From NCBI GenBank assembly GCA_943787175.1, contig CALSLK010000027.1, forward strand, positions 1-49,274: a DNA stretch of 49,274 nucleotides, in the 5' to 3' direction. Positions within the stretch are counted from its first letter, which is position 1; each line of letters starts with the position of its first letter. Shown piece by piece: positions 28,232 through 35,793 of the stretch. Position numbers and translations under genes: made by a program. The notes beneath the pieces are model-generated. The model saw nothing but the letters and a program-made list of their open reading frames with translations, did no database searches and had not been told where the DNA came from. Source of the stretch: an uncultured Alphaproteobacteria bacterium (GTDB lineage Bacteria > Pseudomonadota > Alphaproteobacteria > SP197).

Positions 28232-29170
28232 ATGACAACAAAAGAAGACATCACCACCGCCACAGCCGCCATGGCGCGGGTCCCACTGCTGGCTGGCATT
28301 GAGGTTCGCGACGGCACAATCGAGCGCCTGGGCGGGCTGACCAACATGGTTTACCGGATCGAAGGTCCTGATGGTCTCTACTGCCTGCGGGTTCCAGGCA
28401 AGGGAACCGAGGAATACATCGACCGGGCCGTCGAGAAGATCAATTCCCTTGCCGCCGCACAGGCCGGTGTCAGCCCCGAGGTGCTTCACTTTGGCGACGA
28501 CGGAATCATGGTTACCACCTATCTGGACGGCTTCGACACCATGTCGCCCGAAGCCTTGCGGTCCCTACCCGGCGCGCCGACACGTGCGGCAGAAGCGTTC
28601 CGCAAACTCCACAAATCTGGTGAGACGTTTTCGTTCCGCTTTGATCTGTTTTCCATGATCGACGGTTACCTGGAACACCTGAGCAAACTGGGCGTCACGG
28701 AATTCCCGGACGGCTACCACGCAGGAGTGCGCGATGCAGAATCTGTGCGCGAAGCACTCAACGCTCACGAATTGCCCCTAACCGCATGTCACTGCGATCC
28801 CATGTGCGAGAATCTGCTCGATAACGGTGAGCGAATGTGGATTATCGACTGGGAGTATTCGGGCATGAACGATCCCATCTGGGATCTGGGTGATTTTTCT
28901 GTCGAGGCCAGCTTCACTCCCGACCATGAGCGCGAAATGCTGGAGGCCTATTTGGGCCGGGCAGCAACGCCTGCCGAGCATGGTCGTTTCATCCTGTACA
29001 AAGCCATGTGTGACCTGCTCTGGACTCTGTGGGGGCTGATCCAGCACGCCACGGATAATCCGGCCGAGGACTTCTGGGAATACGCAACAACCCGCTATGC
29101 ACGCTGCAGGGCGCTAATGGACGATCCCTCGTTTGCCGGTCACGTCGCAGCCGTGAAAGCCGGCGCATGA
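28232..29170 (+). CDS. Choline/ethanolamine-kinase-like phosphotransferase
   Basis: A 312-residue protein of the choline kinase/LicA/thiamine kinase group within the APH superfamily. [11 protein letters not shown] is the nucleotide-binding start, the catalytic Brenner motif is [11 protein letters not shown] (about residues 186-196, with Asp and Asn), and the metal-binding Asp is in [21 protein letters not shown]. Family members phosphorylate choline, ethanolamine or thiamine. It follows the methyltransferase by 1 bp and overlaps the nitrile-hydratase alpha gene by 4 bp. The methyltransferase plus choline-kinase-like pairing suggests a methylated amino alcohol intermediate, which is inference only. 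Confidence 0.83.
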   Translation: MTTKEDITTATAAMARVPLLAGIEVRDGTIERLGGLTNMVYRIEGPDGLYCLRVPGKGTEEYIDRAVEKINSLAAAQAGVSPEVLHFGDDGIMVTTYLDGFDTMSPEALRSLPGAPTRAAEAFRKLHKSGETFSFRFDLFSMIDGYLEHLSKLGVTEFPDGYHAGVRDAESVREALNAHELPLTACHCDPMCENLLDNGERMWIIDWEYSGMNDPIWDLGDFSVEASFTPDHEREMLEAYLGRAATPAEHGRFILYKAMCDLLWTLWGLIQHATDNPAEDFWEYATTRYARCRALMDDPSFAGHVAAVKAGA

Positions 29171-29757
29171 GCGGTCACAAACACAACGAACCGGAATCCG
29201 ACATCGCCCTGCGGGTCAAGGCGATGGAACAGTTGCTGACCGAAAAGGGCATTGTCGAAACCAACGCCATCGACCTGGTTGCCGACTATTTCGAGAACAA
29301 GGTCGGTCCTCGCAATGGGGCACGCGTGGTTGCACGCGCATGGTCCGATGCCGATTACAGGGCGCGCCTTCTGGCCGACGCCTCTCCTGCCATCGCCGAG
29401 TTGGGCTATTCCGGGCTGCAGGGTGAAGACATGGTTGTCCTGGAGAACACGGCAGACGTGCACAACGTTATCGTCTGTACGTTGTGCTCCTGTTATCCGT
29501 GGCCAGTCCTTGGTCTTCCGCCAACCTGGTACAAAAGCCCGCCCTACCGTGCCCGCATCGTGCGCGAACCGCGCGCTGTCCTGGCCGAGTTTGGCCTGGA
29601 TGTTTCCGATAACGTCGAGGTCCGCGTCTGGGATTCCAGTGCGGAGATCCGCTACATGGTGCTGCCCATGGCGCCGGATGCGGCAGCGGGAAAGTCGGAA
29701 GAAGAGTTGGTCGATCTGGTCTCCCGTGATGGGATGATCGGCGTCGCGGCACATTAG
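29167..29757 (+). CDS. Nitrile hydratase alpha subunit, cobalt type
   Basis: A 196-residue catalytic subunit that hydrates nitriles to amides. The metal claw is [10 protein letters not shown] (residues 102-111): the three Cys and the Thr after the first Cys are those of the Co(III)-type enzymes (Fe types have Ser), and two of the Cys become sulfenic/sulfinic acids. [24 protein letters not shown] after the claw is the family hallmark. The N-terminal helix region ([20 protein letters not shown]) is also typical. It overlaps the kinase gene by 4 bp and precedes two half-size beta genes. Thiocyanate hydrolase gamma subunit shares the same claw and cannot be excluded. Confidence 0.93.
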   Translation: MSGHKHNEPESDIALRVKAMEQLLTEKGIVETNAIDLVADYFENKVGPRNGARVVARAWSDADYRARLLADASPAIAELGYSGLQGEDMVVLENTADVHNVIVCTLCSCYPWPVLGLPPTWYKSPPYRARIVREPRAVLAEFGLDVSDNVEVRVWDSSAEIRYMVLPMAPDAAAGKSEEELVDLVSRDGMIGVAAH

Positions 29758-29766
29758 GACCAAACG

Positions 29767-30087
29767 ATGGATGGCATTCACGACATAGGCGGCATGCACG
29801 GCTTCGGCCCCGTGGAACGGGAGGAAAACGAGCCGGTTTTCCATGCTCCCTGGGAACGGCGCGCGTTTGGCGTCGAGTTCTTCACCGGTGCGGGCATCGG
29901 AACCAACGGCGATCAATCGCGCCACGCGATCGAGCGCCTGCCTGCCGATGTCTATCTGACCGCCAACTACTACGAAAAATGGATGTTGGCCCTCCAGACA
30001 CTGCTTGAGGAGACTGGAACTCTGAGCCGGGCAGAGATCGAGGCACGCATGGCAGAATTGTCAGCCGAAGAGCAGGACCATGGGTAA
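29767..30087 (+). CDS. Nitrile hydratase beta subunit, N-terminal half (separate chain)
   Basis: A 106-residue protein equal to the first half of a normal beta subunit. It has the family opening MDGIHDIGGMHGFGPV and the helical part W..RAFGVEF and YYEKWMLALQTLLEETG. It ends after ARMAELSAEEQDHG without the SH3-like barrel, which is encoded by the next gene. The two frames overlap by 8 bp, so this is a real split rather than a simple frameshift: the second gene has its own start and N-terminal extension. A split beta chain is known for thiocyanate hydrolase and for the three-subunit toyocamycin nitrile hydratase. Confidence 0.9.
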   Translation: MDGIHDIGGMHGFGPVEREENEPVFHAPWERRAFGVEFFTGAGIGTNGDQSRHAIERLPADVYLTANYYEKWMLALQTLLEETGTLSRAEIEARMAELSAEEQDHG

Positions 30088-30433
30088 ACTCACCGCAGAG
30101 CGTTTGGCCCAGATCATCGAGGACGGACATTCCCATCGCCGTGAGGGCGACGGCACTGCGCCGCGCTTTGCCGAAGGCCAACAGGTCCGCACGATCAATC
30201 ACCATCCCGGCGGTCATACACGTCTGCCCCGCTATGCCATGGGCCGCACCGGTACGGTCATCCGGAACCAGGGCGTCTTTGCCTTCGCTGACACCAAAGC
30301 ACGCGGCGAAGGCGATTGCCCCCAGTATTGCTATGCCGTGCGCTTTGAAGGATCAGAGCTGTGGGGCAATGCGGCGCATAGGCGCGACGCCGTGATCCTG
30401 GACCTCTGGGACAGCTATCTGGAAATGCCATGA
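30080..30433 (+). CDS. Nitrile hydratase beta subunit, C-terminal half (separate chain)
   Basis: A 117-residue chain holding the beta-subunit SH3-like domain. F..GQQVRTINHHPGGHTRLPRYAMGRTGTVIRNQGVF is the family pattern (usual VRxxxxxPxGHTRLPRYxRGxxGxI), followed by YAVRFEGSELWG, where the acidic and Trp residues are conserved. The N-terminal 20 residues are a new helix (LTAERLAQIIEDGHS). It overlaps the preceding gene by 8 bp and the accessory gene by 4 bp (ATGA). It should assemble with the alpha subunit and the N-terminal half as a heterotrimer repeat. Confidence 0.9.
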   Translation: MGKLTAERLAQIIEDGHSHRREGDGTAPRFAEGQQVRTINHHPGGHTRLPRYAMGRTGTVIRNQGVFAFADTKARGEGDCPQYCYAVRFEGSELWGNAAHRRDAVILDLWDSYLEMP

Positions 30434-30801
30434 CCGAGAATGTATCAGCCCCACCACAAGCAATCCTGGATCTGTTGCCCGATGACGGCAGCGGACCGGT
30501 CTTCAAGGAGCCATGGCAGGCGCGCATCTTTGCGCTGGTTTCACGCATGTGCATGGACGGCCAATACGTCTGGGATGAATTCAAGGAACTCCTGATCGAT
30601 GAAATCGGGACCAACGGTGCTGAAGACGGCAGCGACTATTACGAACGCTGGCTCACCGCTGCTGAGCGTCTTGTGACTTCCAAGGGCATGGCAGCGCCAG
30701 ACGAGCTTCTGGAGCGCAAGGAACATCTCGCACATCATCCGCCGCATCCGACGACGTCGGCCCCTGGTCCCATCACGGTCGATCCAGCGCGCAAGGCGTG
30801 A
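30430..30801 (+). CDS. Nitrile hydratase accessory/activator protein
   Basis: A 123-residue protein of the nitrile-hydratase accessory family, which is related to the beta-subunit N-terminal half and assists cobalt insertion by escorting the alpha subunit. FKEPWQARIFALVSRMCMDGQYVWDEFKELLIDEI and DYYERWLTAAERLVTSKG are the conserved blocks. The C-terminal tail (HPPHPTTSAPGP) is Pro/His-rich and probably flexible. It overlaps the beta C-half by 4 bp and the TPR gene by 4 bp. Its presence supports a genuine metal-loaded hydratase rather than a degenerate alpha-like peptide. Confidence 0.88.
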   Translation: MTENVSAPPQAILDLLPDDGSGPVFKEPWQARIFALVSRMCMDGQYVWDEFKELLIDEIGTNGAEDGSDYYERWLTAAERLVTSKGMAAPDELLERKEHLAHHPPHPTTSAPGPITVDPARKA

Positions 30802-32060
30802 GCGAGCCCGACGCAGCACTCAGGCGCGAGGACCTGCGCCTTCTGGTAAAAGCCCATCGCGACAACGATCCGCAGGGCGTCGAGGCCGCAATGACCCGTC
30901 TGGTGCCGGATCCAGATGATGTCACGGCGTGGCGCAGCGTGGCGGTGACGCTGATGAACTTCAGCCTTCTCGCGCCGGCAATCGAGACACAACTCAAATG
31001 CGTCAACGCGGGCGTGCGCCTGAAAAACCGTCAGGCCAACGATGAGAACCTGCTGGTTGCGATGATCCTGATGCGGGGCGACCCGCTGGGTGCCGTGAGG
31101 ATCGCGCGGCGCGTGACCCGACACTGGCCCGACTATGTTCCCGGTTGGGAGAATCTGGCCTATTCCCTGACCCAAACTGGCGAAACGGCAGAAGCAGCCG
31201 AGGCCTACCGCAATGTCCTTGCTGCAAAGCCGGAACATCTCAACGCCATGGATGGCCTGGGTCGTTGCCTTGGATCTCTCGGTGAGCACGAAGAGGCCAT
31301 CGCGCTGGGCCGCCGTTCCCTTGCGCTCAAGGATGAGGCGACACGCGTTCTGCCTGTCCTCTGGGATCTTCCGGACACCCTGGGCCTTTCGGACAGTGAT
31401 CCTTCTCCGAAGACACACATCATCGCCTACAGCCTCTGGGGCGAGGACACGCGCTACACCGATACGCTGACGCGCAATGTGCGCCTGGCGCGGGAACTCT
31501 ATCCCAACTGGTCCTGCAGAATTTACCACGACGACACCGTGCCGGCTGACTCACTGAGTGCGCTCCAGACTGGCGGCGCTGAGCTGATCGCCGTTAACGA
31601 CCGGCATGTGGGCAAGGAAGGTCTGCTCTGGCGGTTTCTGATTGCCGGTGATCCTCAGGTTAAACGGTATCTGGTGCGCGATGCCGACTCTCTGCTCACC
31701 GTGCGCGAGCGCGTCGCGGTCGATGACTGGCTTGCAAGTGGCAAGCCGTTCCATTTGATGCGTGACTGGTACAGCCACACCGACCTCATGCTTGCCGGTC
31801 TCTGGGGAGGCACGGGCGGCCTGCTTCCCGGCATGGAAACACGGATCAACGAATTTCTGGCGCGCCACAGCATCATCGACCGCAAACTTGACCAAATTTT
31901 TCTGGCTGAGGTTGTCTGGCCCTCGATCCGTCAGGCCTGCATTTCCCATGACGCCTATTTCGGCAATTTCGAAGCGCGGCCGTTTCCGCCGTTCGGCGAA
32001 CTTCCGCCAGGCCATCACGTGGGTCAGAACGCCAGTGTGCATCGCCGGAAGGAACCATGA
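30798..32060 (+). CDS. TPR protein with glycosyltransferase-like C-terminal domain, copy 1
   Basis: A 420-residue protein that starts with GTG at 30798, overlapping the accessory-gene stop by 4 bp. Residues 1-180 are TPR-like helical repeats (for instance YVPGWENLAYSLTQTGETAEAAEAYRNVLAAKP). From about residue 205 comes a compact domain beginning HIIAYSLWGEDTRYTDTL, with WSCRIYHDDTVP, LLWRFL, and a DxD-like acidic motif in YLVRDADSLL (about residue 293). This pattern suggests a GT-A-type nucleotide-sugar transferase fold; no specific family is recognised. Conserved also are VDDWLASGKPFHLMRDWYSHTDLMLAGLWGG and RPFPPFGELP. It is a paralogue of the next gene. Confidence 0.72.
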   Translation: MSEPDAALRREDLRLLVKAHRDNDPQGVEAAMTRLVPDPDDVTAWRSVAVTLMNFSLLAPAIETQLKCVNAGVRLKNRQANDENLLVAMILMRGDPLGAVRIARRVTRHWPDYVPGWENLAYSLTQTGETAEAAEAYRNVLAAKPEHLNAMDGLGRCLGSLGEHEEAIALGRRSLALKDEATRVLPVLWDLPDTLGLSDSDPSPKTHIIAYSLWGEDTRYTDTLTRNVRLARELYPNWSCRIYHDDTVPADSLSALQTGGAELIAVNDRHVGKEGLLWRFLIAGDPQVKRYLVRDADSLLTVRERVAVDDWLASGKPFHLMRDWYSHTDLMLAGLWGGTGGLLPGMETRINEFLARHSIIDRKLDQIFLAEVVWPSIRQACISHDAYFGNFEARPFPPFGELPPGHHVGQNASVHRRKEP

Positions 32061-33349
32061 AAAACCGCGCGGCGATCACCAAGCTCGCGGCTGAAATCTG
32101 TGCCGGAAAACCTGGTGCCGACAAGGCGTTAGACCAGCTTGCGCGCCATGCAGACGAGCCGGCTGTGGCGTGGCGGTTGGCCGCTGTCGCGTTCGGTGGC
32201 GCCGGTCGCTATGACTTCGCTGCCAAAGCCCAGCACAAGGCAATCGATGCGGTCGGCGGCATGACAGACGCATCACCGCACGACCGCATGTATCTGGCGG
32301 ATCTGTTTCGCCATGCCGGCCGGACGGATACCTCCCGAACAGTGGTTACCGACCTTCTTGCTGATCACCCTGATTTTCTGCCCGCACGCCTGACCTTTGC
32401 CTCGCTCGCTTCGATGACAAAGGACTTTGCCGAGGCTGCCAGGCGCTATCGTGCAATCCTCGCCGACCATCCAGACAACGTCTTTGCTCTGGATGGTCTT
32501 GCCCGTGCCGCTGGTTGGATCGGTGCCCATGACGAAGCCCGCAAGGCAGGCGGCAAGAGCCTCACCCTCAAGGATAGGATCGTCTCGGCATCCGATCCCC
32601 ATTGGCAGATATCCGACAAAGGCGCCCTGCCCTACGACCCGTCGAAGCCCGAGCGCAACATCATTGCCTACAGTCTTTGGGGCAGTGACGCGCGCTATCT
32701 CGACACGCTGACCGGCAATGTCGATGTTGCGCGCGACCTTTTTCCGGCATGGCAATGTCGCATCTATTGCGACCGTACGGTGCCATCGGGCGCGATGACC
32801 CAATTGCGGTCTCTGGGTGCCCAGATCGTCCTGATGCCCACGCCGCCTGTTCGCCACGCGTCGCTGTTGTGGCGGTTTCTGGCCGCGGACGATCCCGGCA
32901 TCGACCGTGTTCTCTTCCGTGATGCCGATGCAAAACTGACCGTGCGCGAACGGGTCGCCGTGGATGACTGGCTTGCCTCCGACAAGGCCTTCCACCTCAT
33001 GCGCGACTGGTGGAGCCATACCGACCTCATGCTGGCAGGCATGTGGGGTGCCGTGGGCGGCCAATTGACGGGCATCAAGAGTCTCATGGAGGCGCATGTC
33101 GCCAAGGTAAGTGTGCCCAATCGCCAGATCGACCAGCAGTTCCTGGCAAGCCTTGTCTGGCCTTCCATTAGAAACCACACGTTGATTCATGACGATCTCT
33201 TTGGCGTCCTTGGTGCGCGGCCCTTTCCGCCTTTCGGAAGGCTCCCCGAGGGGCAGCATGTCGGCATGAACGTCAGCGCGGCTTCCCCAAGGACGCGCAT
33301 GATCACGCCACGGCTGACGATCCGGAAACCAGCGGGGGAAAGCGCCTAA
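32057..33349 (+). CDS. TPR protein with glycosyltransferase-like C-terminal domain, copy 2
   Basis: A 430-residue paralogue of the preceding gene, with which it shares a 4-bp overlap. The N-terminal repeats (AWRLAAVAFGGAGRYDFAAKAQHKAI; TKDFAEAARRYRAILADHPDNVFALDGLARA) are TPR-like. The C-terminal domain starts IIAYSLWGSDARYLDTL and carries CRIYCDRTVP, LLWRFLAADDP, the acidic VLFRDADAKLTVRERVAVDDWLAS and RDWWSHTDLMLAG. The C-domain is much better conserved between copies than the TPR part, which suggests the same chemistry with different partners or acceptors. A GT assignment is inference from the DxD-like motif and overall look. Confidence 0.72.
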   Translation: MKNRAAITKLAAEICAGKPGADKALDQLARHADEPAVAWRLAAVAFGGAGRYDFAAKAQHKAIDAVGGMTDASPHDRMYLADLFRHAGRTDTSRTVVTDLLADHPDFLPARLTFASLASMTKDFAEAARRYRAILADHPDNVFALDGLARAAGWIGAHDEARKAGGKSLTLKDRIVSASDPHWQISDKGALPYDPSKPERNIIAYSLWGSDARYLDTLTGNVDVARDLFPAWQCRIYCDRTVPSGAMTQLRSLGAQIVLMPTPPVRHASLLWRFLAADDPGIDRVLFRDADAKLTVRERVAVDDWLASDKAFHLMRDWWSHTDLMLAGMWGAVGGQLTGIKSLMEAHVAKVSVPNRQIDQQFLASLVWPSIRNHTLIHDDLFGVLGARPFPPFGRLPEGQHVGMNVSAASPRTRMITPRLTIRKPAGESA

Positions 33350-33409
33350 CCGTGACGTGGACTGGACTGGCGGTTCATGCCAGCGTGACATCAACGGGAG
33401 ACGAACATC

Positions 33410-34792
33410 ATGCAGAGTGTCTGGCTGAGCGATGCGCTGGCGGCCGAAACAGAAACAAAGATCACGCCTCTTGATGGTGACCTGAAGGTTGACGTCGCCA
33501 TTGTCGGCGGCGGCTATACCGGGCTTTGGGCTGCAATCGAACTGAAGAACCGCGACCCATCGCTCGATGTCGCGATCATCGAGCGTGACATCTGCGGCGC
33601 AGGTGGCAGCGGAGCGAATGCGGGCTTTGCCTTGCCGATGTGGCTGCAGCTTCCGCTTCTCGAGAAGATGAGCGATACGAGCGAAGCCCTGCGCATCGGC
33701 CACGCCTCTCTCCAGGCCATCGAGGACATCAAGGCAATCAGCCGCGACCACGAAATCGACACGCAGATCAACAGCGCCAATACGCTGTGGGTCGCGACCT
33801 GCGAAAAGCAATCGGGTCACTGGGACAAGATGATGGCGCTGATGGAATCGCACCAGATTCACACCTACCGCTTTCTTGATCATGACCAGCTTGCCGACGC
33901 CACCGGCAGTCATTCTCTCTATGGCGGCGTGATTGATACGGCCAGTGTTCTGCTGCATCCCGGTCATCTGGTTCGTGGTCTGCGCAAGGCCGCCCTGTCA
34001 AAGGGCGTGCGCATCTTCGAGAAAACGGAAATGACGAAGCTGGGCCGGACGTCGCCGCCAACGGTCACAACGCCACAAGGCGTGGTGACGGCCAAGAAGG
34101 TCGTGCTGGGTCTTTATGGCTGGTCCCTTTCCATTCCAGAACTGCGTCACTCCGCCATGGTCATGTTCACCGACGCCGCGATGACCGCCCCGATGCCTGA
34201 GAAACTCGAAGAAATCGGATTTCGCGATGCGCCGGGAATCACCGATTCAAAGACCTTCATCGAAGCCTGCCGTCCCACAGCCGACGGGCGCGTCATGTGG
34301 ACGAAGTCAGGTGGCAGGCTGCCCTATGGCGACAATCTCGATGCCTGTACCAAAAGCCATTATCGCACCGACGACGAGTTTCGTGATGTCATGGCCGGTT
34401 TCCATCCCAGCCTGCGCGACGCCGAAATTCAGGGCCGATGGAGCGGTCCCATTGACCGCACAATGAGCGGCCTGCCGATCTTTGGTCGCCTGCCGACCTG
34501 TCGGGATATCGTCTTTGGTTACGGCTACTCAGGCTCTGGTGTCGTGCCGTCCCGACTGGGCAGCCATATTCTTGCGTCTCTGGTTCAGGACCTCGACGAT
34601 GAATGGACACGCTGTCCCCTGGTTAGCCCGCTCTCACGCTCCTTTCCTGGCGAGCCGTTCCGCTGGGTCGGCGGGCAGATCGTCAAGACAGCGATTGCCC
34701 GCAAGGACCGCTTTGATCACGAGGGTCGCGAAGTCGGACCGATCACCAACTTCTGGCTGAAGTTCAAACCACCGAGCTACAAGCCGAGCTGA
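33410..34792 (+). CDS. FAD-dependent amine oxidoreductase (DAO family)
   Basis: A 460-residue flavoprotein of the glycine/D-amino-acid-oxidase (DAO) fold. The FAD motif is VDVAIVGGGYTGLWAAIELK (from residue 27), then GAGGSGANAGF as in gamma-glutamylputrescine oxidase-type enzymes. The late FAD motif is DIVFGYGYSGSGVVPSRLG. Such enzymes oxidise primary or secondary amines with release of aldehyde and ammonia or amine. It is the last gene of the plus-strand operon (60-bp gap, RBS GGGAGA) and its stop is 2 bp from the stop of the convergent CobW gene. A role in amine catabolism or tailoring fits the context. Confidence 0.83.
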   Translation: MQSVWLSDALAAETETKITPLDGDLKVDVAIVGGGYTGLWAAIELKNRDPSLDVAIIERDICGAGGSGANAGFALPMWLQLPLLEKMSDTSEALRIGHASLQAIEDIKAISRDHEIDTQINSANTLWVATCEKQSGHWDKMMALMESHQIHTYRFLDHDQLADATGSHSLYGGVIDTASVLLHPGHLVRGLRKAALSKGVRIFEKTEMTKLGRTSPPTVTTPQGVVTAKKVVLGLYGWSLSIPELRHSAMVMFTDAAMTAPMPEKLEEIGFRDAPGITDSKTFIEACRPTADGRVMWTKSGGRLPYGDNLDACTKSHYRTDDEFRDVMAGFHPSLRDAEIQGRWSGPIDRTMSGLPIFGRLPTCRDIVFGYGYSGSGVVPSRLGSHILASLVQDLDDEWTRCPLVSPLSRSFPGEPFRWVGGQIVKTAIARKDRFDHEGREVGPITNFWLKFKPPSYKPS

Positions 34793-34794
34793 CG

Positions 34795-35793
34795 TTATGC
34801 GGCTGCGACTTGTGCGGGGTCGAGAACTTCCAGAAGCCAGGCGCGAACCTCGTCCTCTGTCACACTTTCAGCAATGCCGACCAGGAATGGTGTCTGATCA
34901 TCCCCGGGCCAGGCGTCGAGCGGGCGCGGCCTGTGGAACAGGTGCTGGACACCATCCACGCTGATCGGGCCTTCCTGGCCTTCCACGGCAAGCAGCCCCT
35001 TCACGCGTAAGAGCTTATCGCCGTGCTGTTCGACAAGTTCGCCGACGGCAATGCGCACATGTTCCCATGACAGTGCCTGACTTCCGCGCACGACGACGGA
35101 GACAATGCGGTCATGATGGTTGTGACTGTGGTCGTGGCCATGGGGTTCATGTGCAACCGGCAGATCGAAGCGGGCCTGACCTGCCAGTACCTGGCTGGGG
35201 TCGATCTCACCCTGCAGCGCCTCGCGCAGGATGGCGCGGTCGTTGCGGCGGACGATTTCAGCACGGGCCGTATCCAAATTGCCAAGATCGCCCTTGGTCA
35301 GGACGACCGTGTCTGCCATGGCGAGCTGACGTTCGGCTTCAGCATGGTGTTCCAGGGTGGCGATACCATTCACGGTATCGAAGCAGGTCACGAGACTTGC
35401 CAGTTCATAGACAGACAGCCGCAGGGGATCGCTGCGGAAGGTCTGCATGACGGGCACGGGATCGGCCAGGCCGGTTGTCTCGATCATGACGCGCTTGAAC
35501 GCCGGAACCTCGCCGCGCTCGCGCCGTTCCAGCAGGGAATGGAGCGTATCAACCAGATCGCCGCGCAGGCCGCAACACAGGCACCCGTTGTCGAGCAGGA
35601 GCGTGTCCTCCTCGCTGGTTTCCAGCAGCATGTGGTCAAGACCGACTTCACCGAACTCGTTCACGATGACCGCGGTCTCGTCCATATCTGGATGTGACAG
35701 CAAATGGCGCAGCAGGGTGGTTTTTCCGCTGCCCAGAAACCCGGTTAGAATCGTGACGGGAATCGGCTCTGCATCAAGGGCAAGATTGCTCAT
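34795..35793 (-). CDS. CobW/COG0523-family metallochaperone GTPase
   Basis: A 332-residue G3E P-loop GTPase. Walker A is GFLGSGKT (residues 18-25). The metal-binding CxCC motif is NGCLCCGLRGDL (Cys 71, 73, 74). The switch/Walker B region has VMIETTGLADP and the base-recognition motif is VLTKGDL. A His-rich insertion (EPHGHDHSHNHHDR, about residues 214-228) lies before the CobW_C domain. This family includes activators of nitrile hydratase (P47K type) and cobalt or zinc chaperones. Placement beside a Co-type nitrile hydratase makes cobalt delivery a reasonable guess. It overlaps the M20 gene by 1 bp (TGATG). Confidence 0.88.
   Translation of the reverse strand: MSNLALDAEPIPVTILTGFLGSGKTTLLRHLLSHPDMDETAVIVNEFGEVGLDHMLLETSEEDTLLLDNGCLCCGLRGDLVDTLHSLLERRERGEVPAFKRVMIETTGLADPVPVMQTFRSDPLRLSVYELASLVTCFDTVNGIATLEHHAEAERQLAMADTVVLTKGDLGNLDTARAEIVRRNDRAILREALQGEIDPSQVLAGQARFDLPVAHEPHGHDHSHNHHDRIVSVVVRGSQALSWEHVRIAVGELVEQHGDKLLRVKGLLAVEGQEGPISVDGVQHLFHRPRPLDAWPGDDQTPFLVGIAESVTEDEVRAWLLEVLDPAQVAAA

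Noticed and set aside
29167..29757. Nitrile-hydratase-alpha-derived leader (NHLP-type RiPP precursor)
   Set aside because: The protein is full length, keeps the complete VCTLCSC claw and is accompanied by both beta halves and the accessory protein, so it is a catalytic subunit rather than a precursor peptide.
32273..33967. 564-codon open frame on the minus strand
   Set aside because: It lies antisense to the second TPR-GT gene and the amine-oxidase gene, both of which show clear protein families. It reflects high GC content and third-position bias.
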